Part shown: positions 10,897-21,013 of the stretch, piece by piece
Layout: each line of letters starts with the position of its first letter
Position numbering within the stretch: position 1 is the first letter of the stretch
NCBI RefSeq assembly: GCF_024713975.1
Contig: NC_091099.1
Span: 9,934,501 to 9,998,500 of the forward strand
DNA: 64,000 nt
Reading direction: 5' to 3'
Source: Paralichthys olivaceus
Taxonomy: Eukaryota > Chordata > Actinopteri > Pleuronectiformes > Paralichthyidae
Translations under genes and position numbers: made by a program
The notes under the pieces: generated by a model
The model's input: only the letters and a program-made list of their open reading frames with translations
Told to the model about the DNA's origin: nothing
The model's database searches: none

Positions 10897-12329
10897 GTAA
10901 GGCTCAGTTCCTGGGATTAACATTTCAAAACATGTCAGCAGCATCTGGGAAAATGCATGAACTATTCATTAGCTTTAAGATCCCCTCATGTCTGGTCCCA
11001 GAAGATTTCATTAACCATCAGAGCTTTGCCTGCAACATGCTGACCTAATGATAATGATCTCCTGGTGGGTGTTTGATTGACTCATTTCCTCATGTGTGTA
11101 CATCTCATCAGTCTGTGCACCTGCTTTCCATGAGGTTTTGCGAATGTGGGTCTGGAATGGGGGGAATGCCGTTTCTGGACTGCGAGAGTCTGAAGTCATC
11201 ATTTCTTAGCTTTCACCAGGTCCTCCTGAAACCAAACAGTATTTTCTTGTACATCAATGAATGCATAAAAAGTGTGCACTTAAAATTCTGATCACATCCT
11301 GTGCGACGTGAATCACGTTTTAGGAGAATTGCGTGACTCAGACGAATGGATGTGTCACACACAGAGTTGATCCAAGATGGAAAGCAAAGGGGCCAATAAA
11401 CAATGGCCAGCTTCTTGCGGATGTATAATCACTGCCATATACAGCTCCAGAAAAAAAGAATAGATCTCCAGATTTGTCTTAAATCTGCACCTCTGCATGG
11501 CAGCCATTTCATTTTGGCGTCTGTTGAATTTGGAATTTGAAAATGTTGCCTGTAGTTTAAAGAATAGGAACAAAAGCTAATCTTATATGAACACATCTAT
11601 AAACAAGTATTTGTAGTTGGTGTTATAGTTATATTTGTACAAATTCAAATGTATATATTGCAATATTATATTGTGTGGTTTCATGGAGATTATGTGGCAG
11701 AATCGTTTTATTTTTATGGATTAAACAAACAAGGAATAACAAATTAATATGACGGTTTTTTGATGTATGGATTTTGTGAACTTTGGACAAAGTTATATAT
11801 CATTTAGTGTGAATAATATAGCCTTCGTAAGCAGTTCAGACAACACACATACTGAACGTGACTCAAGAGGGTTGGGAAAGATTTTTGCAAGCTGTTCCAG
11901 GGAATAAAAAAGAGGAGGAAGTGGATATGGTAATCAAATATAGATATTATCATAACTACAGTATCAGCCAGTCTCATGTATTGTTCTACTTTTCGACTTC
12001 TTGTTCTGCTGCAGTATGTTGTAAATCCGAGGGCAGGAAAACCCTCTCAACTGTTGTGTATTGTGTCACTGCTTCCTATCCCTGTTGTTGTCAATAAGCC
12101 GAATGACTTCCTCCTCCACATCCCCTCAACTGCTTCAGTCTGCTTACCCTGCAGATCGTTTGGCATCTGTGGTTCTGCATAAATATTTTGCATCAATGGC
12201 TGTATTGTACTGACAGGGAGGTAGTGAGGGAGGAGGAGAAAGCCTCCAGCGGTGCTTGTGCTATTGTTTTTTCTTCTCTTCTGAGATCTCAGGCGGTGCG
12301 GCGACAACGTGGTCCACCTCTGGGCTCGG

Positions 12330-12660
12330 CTCCACCCATCCTGCTCTTAACGTGCTGCCCCTCTCTCACGACGCATCATCCTGTCCTACTTCTCTCCTCC
12401 TCTGTCGCCGGCCACTCTTTGTCTTGTCATTGTGCTTTTTCTGTCTGTGTGCTCTCTCTAGCTCTCTCTATCGCTCTCCAATACTCACGCTGTTTGTGCT
12501 CTCCTCTCCCCTTCAGCTATCTCCTCTTTCTCCTCATTCTACTTCTTCTTCTCCGTGTCAGTGTGTGTCAACCCAGTGTGTGCCTGACCTTCTTTCTCTT
12601 TTGTCCAGCACCTAGCGTATACATTCTCTCATTTCTCTTCAACCTTCTTTATATCTCCCT
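12330..12660 (+). promoter_or_regulatory. Pyrimidine-rich tract upstream of prr5 second start
   Basis: About 330 bp strongly biased to C and T on the plus strand, directly before the MRTLHRLK exon. It contains an acceptor-like TTTCTCTTTTGTCCAG ending at 12609, so the exon could begin there. Alternatively the tract is the 5' UTR of a second promoter. Confidence 0.4.
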
Positions 12661-12661
12661 C

Positions 12662-15522
12662 ATGAGGACTCTGCACCGGCTGAAGTTGATGAGCTCCCCC
12701 AGCCTGAGCGAGCTGGGCAAGAGTGAGAAAAGTTCACCGGAGGACAGAGGGGAGAAGCAGAAGAGGGCAGGCGCCAACGCCACCTGGAACAGGTACGACG
12801 AATAACATGCAGGAAGGGCTGTGTTTAAATACTCGTGGGACAGTGATGTAGAACGAGTTCATGTGTGTCTCTGATGTTACAGCATCCACAACGCCGTCAT
12901 CGCCGTCTTCCAGAAGAAAGGTTTGGCAGATAATGAACTCTATGTCCTCAACGAAGGCGTCCGGTGAGTTTAATCATAGAAAAAGACGCGTACAGAGCAC
13001 AGGGAAAACATATCCTTATTTTAGACTGTCGATGTCATTCTGTGCTATAATTAGTTTAATTAATGTCCTGTCTTATGCTGACTGAATGATTTCTTGTGAA
13101 TGAGGTTGTTTTGTGTTTGTGGGTGTGTGTGTGTGGGCCTGGGGAGTCATGTGGTCCAGCCAGATATCTCATTATCTTACCAAACCAGATCCGTCCCTCC
13201 TATCACACCAGCCTCCGTTATAGCTCAGTAAACACATTTCCATGTACAGAAAAGCCACAAACGGATTCACACACACATTTCTTAAACTACACAGCCAACT
13301 CTGGGTTATAACGCAGGGTAACATGGTGTTTAGTAGATCGCTATCAGTCAACTCGGTCAGTAAACTGCAGGTTATGAACACGTACACACACATTGTTACT
13401 GACAGCATGTATTAATTGTTTTATTTTTCTCAGGCATCTGTTGAAGACTGAGCTGGGGTCCTTCTTTACTGAATACCTTCAGGTAACTCGACCCTGATTT
13501 TAAATTTCAACTTTATTCACATGCATGAAACTCACTGGTAAATTTAACAGGAATATTTATAATAGAGAGCACACTCACCAGTGACCTCAGATAATCATTG
13601 TTTTCCTTTCACAGAACCAGCTGCTGACTAAAGGCATGGTCATCCTTCGGGACAAAATAAGATTCTACGAAGGTACGGCTGCTTCAATACGTCGTCTGGA
13701 AATATATTGTAGTGAACGAAGCCTAAATTAACTGTCTTTTTGGCTTCTTGTTTAATCGATGCAGGTCAGAAGTTACTCGACTCTCTGGCAGAGACGTGGG
13801 ACTTCTTCTTCTGTGACGTCCTCTCCATGCTGCAGGCCATTTTTCATCCGGTGCAGGTAAACAAACGTCTTCAGACAGACTCTGCTTGTTTCGGTCAATG
13901 TTTGATGCCCAAAGCGTAAGTTTGAAACAGTTCTGATGTTTTCCGTGTGTAGGGTAAGGAGCCCTCAGTCCGACAGCTGGCTCTGCTTCACTTCAGGAAC
14001 ACCATCGTCTTAAGTGTAAAGTTAGAGGACGCCCTGTCTCGACCCCGGGCCCGAGTTCCCCCCTCTGTTACACAGATGCTGCTTATTCTACAGGTACAGA
14101 CCTGGAGGCACCCACTTCACTGCTTCTGTCCTCTCTCACTGTTTGGATGTTTCTGTTTTTAATAATCATGGTAATAATATTAATAACAATAATACATTTT
14201 ATTAATACATCACGTTTTAACAGGACATTTCACATGGGTTAAAAAAACTGAGAAACCAAGGACAAGCAAATAACTAAAAATGGAAAATACACGTCATAAG
14301 AGTGTGTGTGAGTCAGACAATAATTACCTGCTGCTCCACCACTTTGGTTAAAGGTTACCACAAGATCACTGCATACAAGTTGTGATTCTGATTCAGAGCC
14401 CATAGTGGCCTTATAATTTATTTAATTCCTATTGTTGTTATTATGTTTGATTATTGAAAAATTAGTGCGTGATCAACATTCAGAAAAGTACAAATAACAC
14501 TTGTACGAGAAAAATGCATCACATTTTCACATTCTGCTGCAATATTGAAATATTTGGTATTTTTACTTTTTTCTAATGGACATGAGCACTAAGGGACAGC
14601 TTTAGTTGATGCTCAATTGACTGTGTTTGTTTACAGGGGGTCCATGAGTCTCGTGGTGTGAATGAGGAATACCTGAGGCTGGAGTCTCTGGTCCAGAAGG
14701 TGGTCTCACCGTACCTGGGCACCCACGGTCTTTACTCAGGAGACGGAGAAGAGGCCAACTGCTGTGTTCTTGGTGAGACATAACCCCAAAAGCAAAGTAT
14801 TGACACAGAGAAACGTTTCTTAATTAACACTGTTCCTTCTTTTCCTCTGGTCTTTTAGAGAAGCGTTTACCCTGGGGCTGGCCCAAGACTGCAGATCAAC
14901 CATCTAAAAACCCTGTGGTACGATCCAAGAGCTACAACATCCCTCTGCTGCTGACCCCGGTGGCTGAGTATGACCCAGATGCCAGCTCTGTTGGCAGTGG
15001 AGGAATTCGACGCCACTCGGCCTGTGAGATTATATCATGCTTGGAGGAACAAGGACTGACCTACACTGACCTGGCCCCAGGATCCGAACTGTCTGGCCCC
15101 TCCTCCAACAGGCTGTGTGTGGGCTCTCAGTTCAATGGTACGACACAAGACTAAGACATATCCATAACTATGTTGTTAATTATGTAAAAAGAATAATCAT
15201 AATGTTCTGTAATAATCTGCTGTCATTCACAGGTATTGTACAAGCTGGAGCCAGTGGCATGGACTTGCCTCTCTCGTCTCCCTCCATTCATCCCCTCCAC
15301 TCCTCAGGAGCTCTCCATGGCACTGAGGCCACAACAACAATGACTGATCTCAGTAGGGGTGCATCCTGCTCGCCGCCCAGTGAATCATCCAGCCCCGAAA
15401 CCATAATTGGACAAGTGCTCGAGTCTGCAGACTCAGACTCAGATGGGATATTTATCGATTTCCCTTCTCACTCATCAGAAGCTATGGGGTACACTCGCGA
15501 AGGCAGGCAGAGCACTGTGTAG
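12662..15522 (+). CDS. prr5: PRR5 (Protor-1), mTORC2 subunit
   Basis: Nine coding exons: 12662-12792, 12883-12963, 13434-13482, 13615-13672, 13765-13856, 13953-14093, 14637-14772, 14859-15137, 15233-15522. They total 1,257 nt, 418 residues (human 388), all in phase. PRR5 binds Rictor in mTOR complex 2. The HbrB-like core is strongly conserved: IHNAVIAVFQKKG, LLKTELGSFFTEYLQNQLL, LLDSLAETWDFFF, KEPSVRQLALLHFRN, GVHESRGVNEEYLRLESL. The tail ESADSDSDGIFIDF matches the human C-terminus. The start MRTLHRLKLMSSPSLSELGK matches human MRTLRRLKFMSSPSLSDLGK, which is why this ATG is chosen although the frame stays open upstream to 12188. The exons agree with PRR5 rather than its paralogue PRR5L. An alternative first coding exon lies at 10766-10896. 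Confidence 0.96.
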
Positions 15523-16775
15523 CTGTGGTCGCCTTTAGGAACGCACGCGGTACACACATCAATAACCTGGGACAAAGATAAAAGAAAACTACACTTCATT
15601 AAATGGGTACCATCTTCCTTATTTACTGTTGTATGGTGGGTTTCCATGACAACTTAATTCAAAGTGGTGTGTGACAACCTTGTAATTCTACAATGAAATT
15701 GTTTTAAAAACTATGAAAAACACGACACAATACTACATGAAAACTGCAGTGTCCGGCCCTATTAGTAACTCATTTAGCCTTTTTATTTATTGGACATATT
15801 TTGGGTATACTCCTTTATTGACAGGACTATTCAGGTGTGAAATGGGGAGAGAGAGCAGGGAAGTCCATCAGCAAAGAGCCAAGTCAGAACCAAACCTGCG
15901 GTCACTGCAGGACGACTCAAGCTGCCTAGTGGCAAAAAAACAGAACTACTGTAAGATTAGGAAAGGTAACTTGTTGAGTAAATATAATATATATAGAAGA
16001 TGTAACAAATATTTACATCTTCCATAGAAACAAATTGGCTTTGACAAGGAAACTTTCATTGGATATTGTGACAAAAATATAAAACTAAACTTTAGATTAT
16101 TATCATATCCTGTAAATGTAGAGAGGGGCACCTTATCCTTCAAATGGTAAATTGACAATATTTATATTGTGCTTTTCTAGTCTTATTCGCCTCTCAAAGC
16201 TTTATACCACCAGTCACTTTTACCCATTCACACGCACATTTGTAAAGCAGTTTTATGTGCCTTGCTTTATCACACACATAAACTCCCTTAGGGTTCACAT
16301 TGATGAGAGGAGGTTCGAACCACCAACCCTCTGATCAGTGGACTACCCACTCTACATCCTGAATATAAACAAAAAAAACAATCAAAGTGGGAGTTACATG
16401 GTTTTCACTCATCTTTTCTGAGGACATTTTACAGCTTCCATTTAAATGGAAAATGTCTGAAACTTTTCATCACAAGTTTGTTTTGGAGGGAACACAGTGA
16501 TGACATCTCACTTTTGTACGGCACCTTCTGAAAATGTTGAATTGTTTTTGTATTGTCAGCCGCACTCAAAAGAGGTCTAATGCAAAATTCTCTTCTTAGA
16601 ACATCAGTGTGACAGCATTTGCTTTTCTGTATTAGCTGTGTGCAGCAGGAGTTTGAGAAAAATGCAGATGTTTATTGTTTACAATCGACAAAGACATGAA
16701 TATTTTGACTGAATGTTGTCTCACACTGTATTTTGCACCACCACTACCCTGTAAATAAAATTGCATCATTGGTTT
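15523..16775 (+). other. prr5: prr5 3' UTR (inferred)
   Basis: AT-rich sequence after the prr5 stop, with AATAAA at 16754-16759 and another near 16955. The 3' UTR contains one copy of a dispersed repeat (16145-16350). Confidence 0.5.
16145..16350 (+). repeat. Dispersed teleost repeat (CTCTACC...GAGCCAC-tail type), copy 1
   Basis: Runs from TGGTAAATTGACAATATTTA through CTTTTCTAGTCTTATTCGCC, CTCTCAAAGCTTTATACCA and ACCCATTCACACGCACAT to GGTTCGAACCACCAACCCT and TGATCAGTGGACTACCCAC. The same ordered blocks appear at 17605-17835 and, as a tail fragment, at 33400-33450. Confidence 0.75.
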
Positions 16776-17260
16776 TTAGGACAGCTAATTAGTGTAAAGT
16801 GAGCTTTTACCTTGAATTTTAATAAGGGATTTTTAACTGAATCTTTTTCAAATGATGTTTTACCTCAAGCGTTTTGTACTTTACTTTTTTGACAATCTAT
16901 GATGTCTACGGAGTTGTACTTTGTATTAATTTGTTATACTAGCCCAGTAAAAAAAATAAATACATTTTAGTAATGTTTAAAAGCAGAGTTAGCTCCTTCT
17001 ATTGTAAATAGCTGATTTACTGGAAACAGACTATTTGTCCTGAGTGATGTTGTCATGTGTGTGAAAAGGGTATGACGCTGCACTCGTCGGTCTTTATGAA
17101 GAGAGGATGCACTTAAGTTTTTTAACTTAGTGATGCTTCGTTAAACCACCTAAAGTCAAAGCCACAGCCAGGCTTTTAAAAATATTGAGGTCATGAGTCT
17201 TAAGTCCCCCAATGGAAAGCCCACCCCCTCCTCAGCTCAGGAAACTTTGACCAGACACCA
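16776..17260. other. AT-rich intergenic sequence after prr5
   Basis: No exon, RNA gene or recognisable element was found beyond a second possible AATAAA near 16955 for prr5. Confidence 0.5.
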
Positions 17261-17264
17261 CAGA

Positions 17265-17560
17265 GTGTTGGGATTTATCCTATTTACCTCCACCTTCATC
17301 TGTGTTATTTTGTCTGTTAGTTTGCCACGTTACACAAAGACTACTGGACTGATTACCACGAAACTTACAGAACAGGTCCGGGGAAGATACCGTTACATTT
17401 TGCTGTGGCAAGACAGGCCGCTCTTCAACATTTACGTTTATTCCTCAGAGAAGAATACACAGATCTTGATGAAAAGAAATCAGGCACTGACATTAATGTG
17501 TATGTGACATTTGGTGCAGATCTGGATCTAGTGAATTTAAATGTGTTCTCATAAGTGGAC
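17265..17560 (-). repeat. Diverged dispersed repeat, minus orientation
   Basis: CTACTGGACTGATTACCACGAAACTTACAG is the reverse-complement counterpart of the CAAGTTTCGTGGAAATCTGTCCAGTAG core seen in plus orientation at 26.9, 36.8, 37.1, 41.6, 49.8, 52.3 and 55.9 kb. It is strongly diverged. Confidence 0.45.
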
Positions 17561-17604
17561 TGTTGGGCCTGGGTGTAGTTATATGCTCTACTGAGTGCCA
17601 TGCT

Positions 17605-17835
17605 AGTGTAAATGGTAAATGAACCATATTTATTTTGCTCTTCTCCAGCCTTATCTGTCACTCAAAGCGCTTCATAGTGCAAATCACATCAACCCATTTA
17701 TGCACACTTTCATGCAGTACTTCTATATACAGCACTTTTTCTATCACACACATTCACGTGACTTTGGAAAGCAGATGATGAGCTGGGGATCGAACCACCA
17801 ACTGGTGAGTGGACGACCCACTCTATCACCTCAGC
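17605..17835 (+). repeat. Dispersed teleost repeat (CTCTACC...GAGCCAC-tail type), copy 2
   Basis: Starts TGGTAAATGAACCATATTTA, continues CTCAAAGCGCTTCATAGTGC, AACCCATTTATGCACAC and GATCGAACCACCAACTGGTG, and ends GACCCACTCTATCACCTCAG. Block order is the same as in 16145-16350. Confidence 0.75.
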
Positions 17836-17944
17836 CACAGTCATAAAAACAAAAAAACAAAACACTATGCAGTGTTTGATATATAAAGTCACATCAGACT
17901 GACCTTGGAAAATAGCAAATTCCCAACTCTTAACCTTGAATTAA

Positions 17945-18000
17945 AGAATATTATTATTATTATCATTGTTGTAGTAGTAGCAGTAGTAGTAATAACTTTT
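17945..18000. repeat. (TTA)n/(GTA)n trinucleotide region
   Basis: Short runs of ATT, TTG and AGT/GTA trinucleotides just upstream of the tmem60 promoter region. Confidence 0.7.
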
Positions 18001-18049
18001 TTTAAAAATAATATTAATAGTACAAATGATTAAAAAAGCGTGCTTTTAG

Positions 18050-18203
18050 TTTGAAGACACCAAACGGAAGTGTGTCAATAGCTGAAGCTAAAGCTAACTG
18101 CTGTGTTCTCGTATCGTTTGTTTTCCCCGCTGCTGACGCTTCTCTCTGTGTCGTAGAGTTGGTTTTTTGAACTTCGGCTGTGAGGAAACGTCCTGGTGAA
18201 CGA
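18050..18203 (+). promoter_or_regulatory. tmem60: tmem60 promoter and non-coding first exon (inferred)
   Basis: A locally GC-richer stretch ends in a donor GAACGAG|GTGAGA at about 18203, followed by an acceptor TGTGTTTTCAG at 18436 that would begin the coding exon. The first exon has no in-frame start that extends the protein. Confidence 0.45.
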
Positions 18204-18514
18204 GGTGAGACTTTTAAAATGGTGTTTTTATTCGTGTTTCGTAGTTAGTTGGAGCTTGCTAGCTGCTAACAGACAGTAGCCTCAGCCCTGCACTAATGCT
18301 AAGTGGAAAACATAAACTGTAGAGGGGGTGCTGTTGATGTGAGACCACATGTGAGTGTTATTCTCTGCTCCTCATCTGCTCCTCATGTGCTCCTCACATC
18401 CATCGGAGGGTAATGTTTGTGTTCGTGTGTTTTCAGGCGTGTCACCTTGGCTGTGGTCCTCTCTCCAGTCTCTCGGGTGGTGGGTGACACTGGCTCTCTG
18501 CCAGTCCTCTGTCG

Positions 18515-18919
18515 ATGAAGATGTCCCTGGCCCAGCGGGTGCTCCTCTCCTGGATCTTTGCCCTCTTCTTCCTCATCATGCTGGTCCTCAAGCTGGACTC
18601 CAAGATCCACTGGAACTGGTTCCTGATCTTCCTCCCCATCTGGACCTTTGACACCATCCTCATCCTCATGCTGATCGTGAAGATGGCAGGACGCTGCAAG
18701 CCAGACTTTGACCCCAGAGACGGCGAGCAGAGCCTGAAGAGGAGGCTGTGGTACCTGACGGCCCTGCTGCTGAAGCTGGCCTTCTGCCTGACACTGTGCT
18801 CCCACCTAGAGAGGCTGGCTGACATGTGGGTCAGCGTGGTGTGTGTCCCTCTCTGGGTGCTGCTGGGTGGGGCGCTGGTGGAGCTGGGACACAGTGTTTT
18901 CCACTACAGGAGGGACTGA
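18515..18919 (+). CDS. tmem60: TMEM60, small four-helix membrane protein
   Basis: An uninterrupted 134-residue frame starts MKMSLAQRVLLSW (human MRMSLAQRVLLTW, 133 residues). Four hydrophobic segments are visible at about residues 7-27, 37-58, 80-100 and 107-128. Family hallmarks are present: WNWFLIF in helix 2, VKMAGRCK after it, and a C-terminal GHSVFHYRRD. The function of TMEM60 is not known; it is predicted to be an integral membrane protein. The whole CDS is in one exon, as in mammals. It lies tail to tail with rsbn1l, which repeats the human RSBN1L-TMEM60 arrangement. The first of two close ATGs is chosen because it reproduces the human N-terminus. Confidence 0.96.
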   Translation: MKMSLAQRVLLSWIFALFFLIMLVLKLDSKIHWNWFLIFLPIWTFDTILILMLIVKMAGRCKPDFDPRDGEQSLKRRLWYLTALLLKLAFCLTLCSHLERLADMWVSVVCVPLWVLLGGALVELGHSVFHYRRD

Positions 18920-20285
18920 ATCAGAGAACCCTACAATACTTGATTCTGAACATGACAGAAACGTTTTACTCTCAGGCTTCTCAAGCTATGGATGCACCAA
19001 TCTGATCTGCTGGATTGGTATCAGAGCGGACGCAGACCTTATCAAGCACATTGTGTCTCAGGCTGAATTGACCGATCCACTTAAAATGCTGTTTATTTCT
19101 CAATGTCATTATAAAATTTGATGTTTCTGCATCGAGCTCAGCACGTTACAGCAGGTTCCAAACTCAAGAGGCTCCAAAGAGTTCTACACACTGATGTACA
19201 GGTTTTAAATCCGATAAGCGTAGAGCATGCCATTGTTTTGACGTTCACATTACTTCCTTCTGGCTTTTCAATGGTAGAAACAGAAATCGTGACAAAACAA
19301 AATGTTTGTCTACAATTCACCTCTCCACTTTTTTTGTGGAGGGTGCACACATACTGGACACAAATACAGCCACGGCTGCTGTGTCCATGTAATACCAGGG
19401 CCACATTGATGGTATAAAATTACTCACTGCTCAAGCATGCACTGTGTTCCACTGAACCATGTAATACGTTGCTGTTTATGGAATCACTGTTGCATCTCTG
19501 TGTATTTCTGTACAGCAGTTAGAAATCTCACAACTTCCATGTGATGAATTTGGCAGTGCATCCCAGACTGTCCCTCTGCCACTGAAACAAGTCACTTTGA
19601 ATGTAATCCAGAACATTCTCTGGATATATGAATTAAGTCCTTTGCACTGTGCAGATAAAGAATTGTAGTTTACATCCTTGTGAATGCAAAATATAATTCT
19701 GTAATACATTTAATACAATTTCTGATGGCTGTAAGGCCATGCTCAGTATTAACTGTTGTCAAGCTTGAGTTTCAATTCATCCTGTCAGTTATATTGCGTT
19801 TATCTGGCAGATTCTTGTCGAAGATGAGTTAAGATATCCAGTTCCATCTCTGTGCTGCTTAGCTGTGGTCGGCCTTTTATTGGTAAAACCTGTGCTTTTC
19901 TAATGCGATAAAGGTTTGTTCCAACATGGCATCCTATTTTGAACATTTTAACGTCCTCATTTAGCATATTAGCACCTATTCTAGCATTTAAGTCAAAGTT
20001 CCTATGAGGCTGATGGGAATTTATCCGTATATCCTGACGTGATGAAAAAATGGACTAACAGAGCCATTGTCTTTTCAATGTGTTGTTGAAAAACACATGT
20101 TCATCTCCAAACTGCAAACGTGGATAGAAAGATAAATACTGAAACCTGGAGGATATGAAAGGCAGGAGAGACATTAACATCGACTACATCCTTATTTAGA
20201 ACCATTTATTGAGAGGTTCTGATCAGAGTATAAATCACACTACCAAGTCTTATCTTAGGAAATAAAATGTATTTACAACAAAATT
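18920..20285 (+). other. tmem60 3' UTR / intergenic sequence
   Basis: No coding exon was found. The first clear plus-strand AATAAA after tmem60 is at 20261-20266. The minus-strand poly(A) signal that best fits rsbn1l is at 20205-20210, so the two 3' ends may overlap by tens of bases. Confidence 0.35.
20205..20210 (-). terminator. Polyadenylation signal (rsbn1l, minus strand)
   Basis: TTTATT on the plus strand (AATAAA on the minus strand), about 800 bp after the rsbn1l stop codon. It defines an inferred 3' UTR of 20190-21013. Confidence 0.45.
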
Positions 20286-21013
20286 TTCACATACATTGGT
20301 TTCAAATAAAAACAGACAGTAAATAATATAAATAAGTTCTATGGAAAATAAAACTTGTTTTACAAAAAATATATGCAATTTCTGTATACATTTTCTCACA
20401 TTGGTGCTAATAACATCTATACTGTACAGTTTTGGTACATACAGTATCATTTACAGCCCTGTGTGAGTCCGAGTCCAGTCTGAAAACAACTACTTCCTCC
20501 GCTTTTGGAGTGTTAGAAACAACAAACCCCATCGTCTGAAGTAACACGGCAGAGAGGATTTCAGCAGGAGATCTGTGACTCGCTGACATTGTTTCTCAAA
20601 CGGTGAACACTGGTAATTCCTACAGCAGGGAGTGAGAATGGTTGTTTTCAGATTGGCTAGTCCAGTACCTAAAATAGGTGCTTTAAGAGCGAAGCTAAGT
20701 AGTGCACAGGCACTGACACACGGGTCACATTACATTTTGTATAGAGCCTACATACATTCGCTAACAAACGTGAAGTGAGCTACTTAGCTTACATTCTTAG
20801 GCAATGTTAAAATACTTGTGAGAGTGCATCCTCGTTTTGCTACGTCACTGGAGTGATGTGGCCGTGTCAGCAAAGTAATGGAATGCACCTGCTCGTCTAA
20901 TTACAAATTAGAAAGACCAGTCCATGTCTAAAGGAAGGATACAGTGGCAAATATTTTAACAAAGCCGAAGCATACGTTGCACAGTAAAAATAGAAGACTA
21001 GACACTGAGACAT

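Noticed and set aside
12188-12661. In-frame N-terminal extension of prr5
   Set aside because: The extra residues are a low-complexity Leu/Ser/Cys run from C/T-rich DNA; the conserved family start is MRTLHRLK at 12662.
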